A DNA stretch of 10,770 bases, taken from NCBI GenBank assembly GCA_019242465.1, contig JAFAVL010000323.1, positions 1 through 10,770 of the forward strand, written 5' to 3'. The position numbers were made by a program, and so were the translations under genes. Below the pieces are notes generated by a model. The model had not been told where the DNA came from. It made no database searches and worked only from the letters and a program-made list of their open reading frames with translations. The DNA comes from Chroococcidiopsidaceae cyanobacterium CP_BM_RX_35. Its GTDB lineage: Bacteria; Cyanobacteriota; Cyanobacteriia; Cyanobacteriales; Chroococcidiopsidaceae. This document shows positions 7,373-10,770 of this stretch, in pieces (the stretch's first letter is position 1; every line of letters begins with the position of its first letter).

Positions 7373-8038
7373 TCAACGATGAGTGTGTATGCCAACCTGC
7401 TGGCACATATCCAGCACCGGACAGGTAGAACAGCGCGGTATGTTACCCGTGCAGATGTGCTTGCCAAACGGCACCAGCAACTGGTTAATTTCCACCCAGT
7501 ATTCGCGTGGTAGTTTAGTTTCCAGGCGAGTCATGGTAAGTTCTGGCGTGCGGCTGTGTACGTACCCCCATCGATTTGCTACGCGGTGTACGTGGATATC
7601 GACGCCAATATGTGGCTGGTTGCAGGCAATACCGAGTACAAGATTGGCACATTTGGGACCAACTCCGATAAAGGAAAGCAATGTGTCAGAGTCACACGGT
7701 AGGATGCCGTTGTATTCAGATACCACTCGACAGGCAATGGCGTGAATTTGACGCGCTTTCGCTTCATGGAAAGTGCATTCACTAATCAATTCATCAAGTT
7801 CGGCTAGTGTGAGATGGCTAACTGCATTTGACGTACGGACATGCTGGAACAGGTGACGAGCGACGGAGATAGTCGTCTCATCTCGTGTGCGGATAGAAAT
7901 AATACAGGCAACAAGTTGCTCGAAGGGTGAGCAATAGCCTTCATCAGCTAGCTCAAACAGTGCCGCCTTTGGGAAAAGTTTCACGGCATCACGAATCTGT
8001 TGCATGGCTATATTGATATTAAAGGGCTGCTTACCCAT
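7373..8038 (-). CDS. Endonuclease III family DNA glycosylase (HhH-GPD, [4Fe-4S])
   Basis: This 221-residue protein belongs to the endonuclease III (Nth) family, which removes oxidised pyrimidines in base excision repair and nicks the abasic site. The helix-hairpin-helix is FIGVGPKCANLVLG (123-136) with the catalytic lysine K129; the catalytic aspartate is D147 in GVDIHVHRVANRWG. The C-terminal iron-sulfur loop is complete: C196-x6-C203-x2-C206-x5-C212. The segment usually S-A-Q-T-x-D in classical Nth is here SIRTRDETT (48-56), so this is a divergent paralogue group and substrate range may differ. The frame is open to TTG at 8054-8056, but GGAGGG (8042-8047) lies just before ATG 8036-8038, which I take as the start. 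Length is normal. It appears to be transcribed alone. Confidence 0.9.
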   Translation of the reverse strand: MGKQPFNINIAMQQIRDAVKLFPKAALFELADEGYCSPFEQLVACIISIRTRDETTISVARHLFQHVRTSNAVSHLTLAELDELISECTFHEAKARQIHAIACRVVSEYNGILPCDSDTLLSFIGVGPKCANLVLGIACNQPHIGVDIHVHRVANRWGYVHSRTPELTMTRLETKLPREYWVEINQLLVPFGKHICTGNIPRCSTCPVLDMCQQVGIHTHR

Positions 8039-8111
8039 ATACCCTCCATATCTCAACGCGGTCCACTATTAAGTTTTCTAACATGCACTAATGGTAAATT
8101 GTTTGGTTCTT

Positions 8112-8130
8112 GGCAGGCGGAATGCTTGCC
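8112..8130. repeat. Small hairpin upstream of the riboswitch
   Basis: GGCAGGC (8112-8118) and GCTTGCC (8124-8130) form a 7-bp stem with one G-T pair and a GGAAT loop. It lies between the divergent nth-like gene and the c-di-AMP leader. No T run follows. It could be an operator or chance. Confidence 0.3.
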
Positions 8131-8148
8131 ACAAAGGGTCATAATAGA

Positions 8149-8395
8149 TTACTCTAGTTAGGTAGAGTAAGTCAGCCTAATCCAGCATCCAACTAAAAGA
8201 GAAATTTAGGTCTACTGGTACTGCTGGAGCGGAGGAACCAAATCTTGGGGCGTATCTCTGACCGTGGAAGGGGTCATGTGCAGGCACTGCCAAGGCACAA
8301 CGGTGGTGTACCGTTGACTCCATTTAAAAGGAGAAGAGAGGGACATCTCTCAGTCCTAGCCCGTCAGCTAACTTCGTCGGCATTGAGAGGAGATT
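8149..8395 (+). promoter_or_regulatory. c-di-AMP riboswitch (ydaO/yuaA class)
   Basis: The leader carries the conserved blocks of the ydaO-yuaA riboswitch, which binds cyclic di-AMP and usually turns expression off. Seen here: CCAGCA (8182-8187) pairing with TGCTGG (8222-8227), then GAGCGGAGGAACCA (8227-8240), TTGGGGCGTATCTC (8245-8258), and the long 3' block CTAGCCCGTCAGCTAACTTC (8356-8375) followed by GTCGGCATTGAGAGGAG. Variable hairpins lie in between: ACGG/CCGT (8300-8314) and GAGAG/CTCTC (8336-8351). An 8-bp perfect hairpin TTACTCTA/TAGAGTAA (8149-8156/8163-8170) lies at the 5' edge and may sit outside the aptamer. The next gene is the USP-like one, so c-di-AMP probably controls USP and DUF1350. 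Boundaries are approximate; I cannot identify the expression platform. Confidence 0.88.
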
Positions 8396-8495
8396 GAAGA
8401 GTCAGCATTGTTTTAGTAATGCTTTAAACTCGTCAGTGTCCTTGGCTGGTACTGCTCGGTTTCGTTGTACTTGCGCTTGACCTGAGAGGTTATTA

Positions 8496-8558
8496 ATGGT
8501 TTTGCAACTGCGTTTTGCAGCTGATGTTCGGGTTGGACGGACCAATTGGAGGCATTGA
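8496..8558 (+). CDS. Possible 20-residue leader peptide between riboswitch and USP gene
   Basis: GAGAGG (8484-8489) stands 6 bases ahead of ATG 8496-8498, the best ribosome-binding arrangement in this stretch. The ORF encodes MVLQLRFAADVRVGRTNWRH and stops at TGA 8556-8558, 4 bases before the GTG (8563) that begins the USP frame. GGAGG for that GTG lies inside this ORF (8548-8552). This layout suits translational coupling or a leader peptide. It could equally be the old start of the USP gene put out of frame by an indel. Confidence 0.35.
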   Translation: MVLQLRFAADVRVGRTNWRH

Positions 8559-8562
8559 GGCT

Positions 8563-9612
8563 GTGAATATTAAGCTAATGTTAACGCGCCTGCAAAGCGC
8601 TCTGGGCAGTCATGACTTAGTTGAACAGATGGTGCTGCTGCCGATGGCTTCACCAACTGCTGATGTGGCTAAATCGACAAAATCACTTAATTTAGTCGTT
8701 GGCTATAACAAAACACCTGGCAGTCAAACGGCTCTCGATCTCACTCTGTGGATTGCTCATCAAACCCGGTTAGCGACAAGGGAGCAAGTTACAGTTCATA
8801 TCGTCTATGTAGCTGAGTCTGAAGGCAGATATCCAGATTTCGGCTCTGCTGTTGCCACCAGTTCATTAGTCCATCAGTCGCCATTGGAATTGGAGGAAGC
8901 TACACTTCGGTCTAACACCTCTGTTTTAACCGAATCAAAACATCAGGTATTGGCAACCTGGCCGCAGATGACACTTGTAGCCCCTTGCTTCAATACCATA
9001 TCCACTCAACGGTCCGCCAAAGCTATGTCCGACGACGCGCTTCCGCAAACTCAAGGGTTTGCCGGAGCCGCCTCCGGCACGGCGGATAAAGGCGAAGCCG
9101 CTACAGCTCTGCCGACCGGCCTGGAATCGAATTCCAGGCTCCGGAACGGGCTGCTGTGCGACAGCAGCCCGGCACCCGCCGGAGCGCCCAAAGCCGCGTC
9201 GCAAGCGGCAGTGCCTTCCGCACCCGGAGGCGACCTCCGGGCGGACGATAAAGCCTGCGGGTTTCCCGCAGGCAACGTCCTTGAGAATGGCGGGGTCGGT
9301 CGCACCGACCCCAACCACCTCGACTCAAGAGCGCAAGCTCAAACTCATACTTCTGAGCAAGCAAACCAAATCTTAGAGCGAGCAAAGCATCTAGCTCAAG
9401 AATGGGGAGGTGCTTTCATGACTCATGTGCGGGTTGGTGAAGTGGCAACAGAACTGAGAAAAGTGGTTGAATCAGAGGCTGCAACTCTACTGTTCTTGGG
9501 CTGTCATTCCGTTAATCATCCAGTTGTTCAGCAGCTAGGAGCTAATTTACCTTGTGCAGTGTTGGGTATTCCCCAGGGGCTGAATCAAGCGGAGGATAAT
9601 GGCACAATATAG
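8563..9612 (+). CDS. Universal-stress-protein-like protein with hairpin-encoded central linker
   Basis: This 349-residue protein carries a UspA-type alpha/beta fold split in two. The first half (about 40-80) has LNLVVGYN, then QTALDLTLWIAHQTR and VTVHIVYV, giving strand-helix-strand. The second half (about 265-345) has ILERAKHLAQEWGG, THVRVGEVATELRKVVE, TLLFLGCHSV and LPCAVLGIP. The usual USP ATP loop (G-x2-G-x9-G-S/T) is not visible after LFLG, so nucleotide binding is doubtful. The middle (about 161-260) is an Ala/Gly/Pro/Ser-rich, probably disordered linker encoded by a GC-rich hairpin cluster. Start is uncertain: GTG 8563 has GGAGG 10 bases upstream; ATG 8578 (MLTRLQSALG) resembles the family start; the frame is open from TTG 8515. 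It follows a c-di-AMP riboswitch and abuts a DUF1350 gene two bases downstream. Confidence 0.75.
   Translation: MNIKLMLTRLQSALGSHDLVEQMVLLPMASPTADVAKSTKSLNLVVGYNKTPGSQTALDLTLWIAHQTRLATREQVTVHIVYVAESEGRYPDFGSAVATSSLVHQSPLELEEATLRSNTSVLTESKHQVLATWPQMTLVAPCFNTISTQRSAKAMSDDALPQTQGFAGAASGTADKGEAATALPTGLESNSRLRNGLLCDSSPAPAGAPKAASQAAVPSAPGGDLRADDKACGFPAGNVLENGGVGRTDPNHLDSRAQAQTHTSEQANQILERAKHLAQEWGGAFMTHVRVGEVATELRKVVESEAATLLFLGCHSVNHPVVQQLGANLPCAVLGIPQGLNQAEDNGTI
9045..9340. repeat. GC-rich cluster of short perfect hairpins inside the USP-like gene
   Basis: Nearly the whole block folds as consecutive inverted repeats. GCAAAC/GTTTGC (9045-9050/9057-9062); GCCGGAG/CTCCGGC (9061-9067/9072-9078); CCTGGAAT/ATTCCAGG (9120-9127/9131-9138, loop CGA); CGGGCTGCTGT/ACAGCAGCCCG (9147-9157/9161-9171, loop GCG); GCCGC/GCGGC (9193-9197/9205-9209); CCCGGAGG/CCTCCGGG (9223-9230/9234-9241, loop CGA); GCCTGCGGG/CCCGCAGGC (9253-9261/9265-9273, loop TTT); GGGGTCGGT/ACCGACCCC (9292-9300/9304-9312, loop CGC); GAGC/GCTC (9329-9332/9337-9340). 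Outer stems enclose two of them: GCTCCGG/CCGGAGC (9138-9144/9179-9185) and CTTGAG/CTCAAG (9280-9285/9324-9329). Base composition is far more GC-rich than the flanks. The frame stays open, so it is tolerated as a protein linker. It resembles, in principle only, in-frame palindromic insertions such as Rickettsia RPEs. Confidence 0.85.
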
Positions 9613-9614
9613 AT

Positions 9615-10415
9615 ATGAACTGGCAAGAAATTTCTGGTAACTGGGTCTTAATTCCCCGCTCTCCTGTTGCTATTGTGCATTTTCTGGGGGGAGCCTTTGT
9701 TGCGGCAGCCCCCCAGCTGACCTACCGTTGGTTATTAGAACAACTGGCTGCTGAAGGTTATGTTGTGATCGCCACACCTTTTGTCAATACACTAGATCAT
9801 ACAGTGATCGCTAAGTCTGTCTGGCAAAGCTTCGAGCGAACCCTAACACAACTACAATCAACGGCTTTACCCCAGCGCTACCTCCCCATCTATGGTATCG
9901 GGCACAGCATGGGCTGCAAACTCCACTTACTCATCAGCAGCCTCTTTCCCCTAGAGCGAGCGGGCAATATTCTGATTTCGTTCAACAACTACGCAGCTAG
10001 CGATGCCATCCCCTTGGTGCAGCAGTTTACACCTACCTTCGCTATCGAATTTACCCCCTCCCCTTTAGAAACCAATGCCCTTGTGCGAGAGCGCTATAGT
10101 GTCCGTCGCAACCTGATTATCAAATTTACCAGTGACACCATTGACCAATCGGCTGCTTTAGCCCAAATGTTGCACCAACGCTTTCCCGATATGGTGACAT
10201 TGCGGACTTTGACAGGCAGCCACACCACACCCCTAGGTCAAGATATTAGTTGGCAAACTGGAACAACTTTTACACCATTCGATGCCCTTGGTCAGTGGTT
10301 CAGGCAAGAAGTTTACCGCGATCTGAATCAGCTAAAACGCATCATTCTCTCATGGCTAAATCCTCTCAAGCCTTTACCAGCAGAGGGGGCTTCCACAATT
10401 TCCTCGCCGCGTTGA
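9615..10415 (+). CDS. DUF1350 family alpha/beta-hydrolase-like protein
   Basis: This 266-residue protein is recognised as DUF1350, a cyanobacterial and plastid family with an alpha/beta-hydrolase shape and no settled function. The N-terminus IVHFLGGAFVAAAPQLTYRWLLEQLAAEGYVV is typical. A nucleophile elbow GIGHSMGCK places the candidate serine at S98, and H203 in TGSHTTP is the likely catalytic histidine; the acid is unclear. No signal peptide or membrane segment is seen. Its ATG (9615-9617) follows the USP stop by two bases, so translation is probably coupled. GGAGG at 9591-9595 is too far for direct use. The pair is probably under c-di-AMP riboswitch control. The last dozen residues (PAEGASTISSPR) overlap sequence that, on the other strand, looks like decayed aminotransferase, so the C-terminus may have been altered. 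Family call is confident; enzymatic activity is untested. Confidence 0.88.
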   Translation: MNWQEISGNWVLIPRSPVAIVHFLGGAFVAAAPQLTYRWLLEQLAAEGYVVIATPFVNTLDHTVIAKSVWQSFERTLTQLQSTALPQRYLPIYGIGHSMGCKLHLLISSLFPLERAGNILISFNNYAASDAIPLVQQFTPTFAIEFTPSPLETNALVRERYSVRRNLIIKFTSDTIDQSAALAQMLHQRFPDMVTLRTLTGSHTTPLGQDISWQTGTTFTPFDALGQWFRQEVYRDLNQLKRIILSWLNPLKPLPAEGASTISSPR

Positions 10416-10720
10416 ACTCCATCAACTCGTAGTTGATACCAGTTGTGGCGTTAGGCACAAATACGAGATCGGCTGGCTCAGCACCAACAAAAGCTGCCAG
10501 CTGGCTCCTCGCGTCATCTAGCAACGGCTCGAACTCTCGCATAAAAAAGCGTACTGGTTCGCGTTCCAACTGCCGGCGCAAATGCTGTTGCATTGCCAGT
10601 ATCGGCAGAGGGCAAGCACCGTACGAGCCGGGAAGTGAGAAATTTCACAGCCGGGTCAAGCAACCATAAATCTTGAGATTTTGAAGTTTGAAGGCTAAAA
10701 TCTGCAATTTTGCCCTTCAT
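10390..10720 (-). pseudogene. Broken class-V aminotransferase (isopenicillin-N-epimerase-like) N-terminal fragment
   Basis: Two minus-strand frames together read as the start of a PLP-dependent class-V aminotransferase. From ATG 10718-10720, with AAGGGG 5 bases ahead, the text runs MKGKIADFSLQTSKSQDLWL, then LDPAVKFL. One base too many near 10630-10637 shifts the frame; in the new frame it continues GSYGACPLPILAMQQHLRRQ, LEREPVRFFMREFEPLLDD and GAEPADLVFVPNATTGIN. The family normally reads F-L-N-H-G-S-F/Y-G-A-C-P across the shift, where the N-H pair is lost. After ATTGIN, homology jumps or ends: a short EFNAARKLW piece recalls a later part of the family, suggesting an internal deletion. The PLP lysine and about three quarters of the enzyme are missing. 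It converges on the DUF1350 gene and lies directly downstream of tRNA-Asn. Confidence 0.75.
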
Positions 10721-10738
10721 TCCTTCCCCTTAATTTAA

Positions 10739-10770
<32 letters not shown>

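Noticed and set aside
7364..7380. Intrinsic terminator of the nth-like gene
   Set aside because: Only a 6-bp stem that includes the stop codon, with no T run after it on the transcribed strand.
7383..7745. 120-codon plus-strand ORF opposite the nth-like gene
   Set aside because: It is antisense to the iron-sulfur and HhH motifs of a clearly real gene.
9045..9340. CRISPR array or integron-type array
   Set aside because: The stems are not copies of one repeat and there are no equal-length spacers; the frame is maintained through the block.
8935..9385. Several long open frames on the minus strand and a second plus-strand frame (9059-9376) over the hairpin block
   Set aside because: The block is GC-rich and palindromic, so stops are rare in every frame; the translations are Arg/Gly/Pro-rich and the USP frame continues as recognisable protein on both sides.
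9599..9640. Short ORF starting at ATG 9599 with GGAGG close upstream
   Set aside because: Only 13 codons, in a frame overlapping the start of the well-supported DUF1350 gene.

Overview
The window looks like chromosomal DNA of a cyanobacterium. Evidence: AcnB-type aconitase, a DUF3326 protein, a DUF1350 protein and a cyanobacterial-type MMADHC-like protein occur together; the HIP1 octamer GCGATCGC appears three times (619-626, 2657-2664, 5984-5991); a G-rich GGCAGGGG-type tandem repeat lies at the left edge; and the partial tRNA-Asn at the right edge has no encoded CCA. Genus cannot be fixed by eye; a Chroococcidiopsis-like or filamentous lineage is only a guess.

Layout. Positions 1-1666 hold a compact leftward cluster: a [2Fe-2S] ferredoxin, a ~64-residue conserved small protein, and a DUF3326 protein whose GTG start overlaps the previous stop (GTGA). 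A divergent intergenic region separates it from rightward acnB (1856-4480), followed by two successive perfect inverted repeats (4501-4582). Positions 4600-5052 contain a frameshifted remnant of an unrecognised gene. Next come a leftward MMADHC-like protein (5075-5551), a rightward EamA/DMT transporter (5861-6757), a leftward DUF559-like protein with altered active-site positions (6793-7116), and a leftward endonuclease III family glycosylase (7373-8038).

The right third is the most interesting part. A c-di-AMP (ydaO/yuaA class) riboswitch at about 8149-8395 leads into a possible 20-codon leader ORF, then a universal-stress-protein-like gene and, two bases after its stop, a DUF1350 alpha/beta-hydrolase-like gene. 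The stress-protein gene is split in the middle by a roughly 300-base GC-rich block (9045-9340) made almost entirely of short perfect hairpins with mostly different stems, several with 3-base loops and two enclosed by outer stems. The block keeps the reading frame and encodes an Ala/Gly/Pro/Ser-rich linker. This hairpin cluster is the best candidate for an undescribed element.

The window ends with a broken class-V aminotransferase (isopenicillin-N-epimerase-like) fragment on the minus strand, directly downstream of the 3' part of tRNA-Asn.

How the genes work together: the leftward ferredoxin cluster looks like one transcription unit, and USP plus DUF1350 looks like a c-di-AMP-controlled operon. 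The other genes are unrelated single units (TCA cycle, cobalamin handling, DNA repair, transport).
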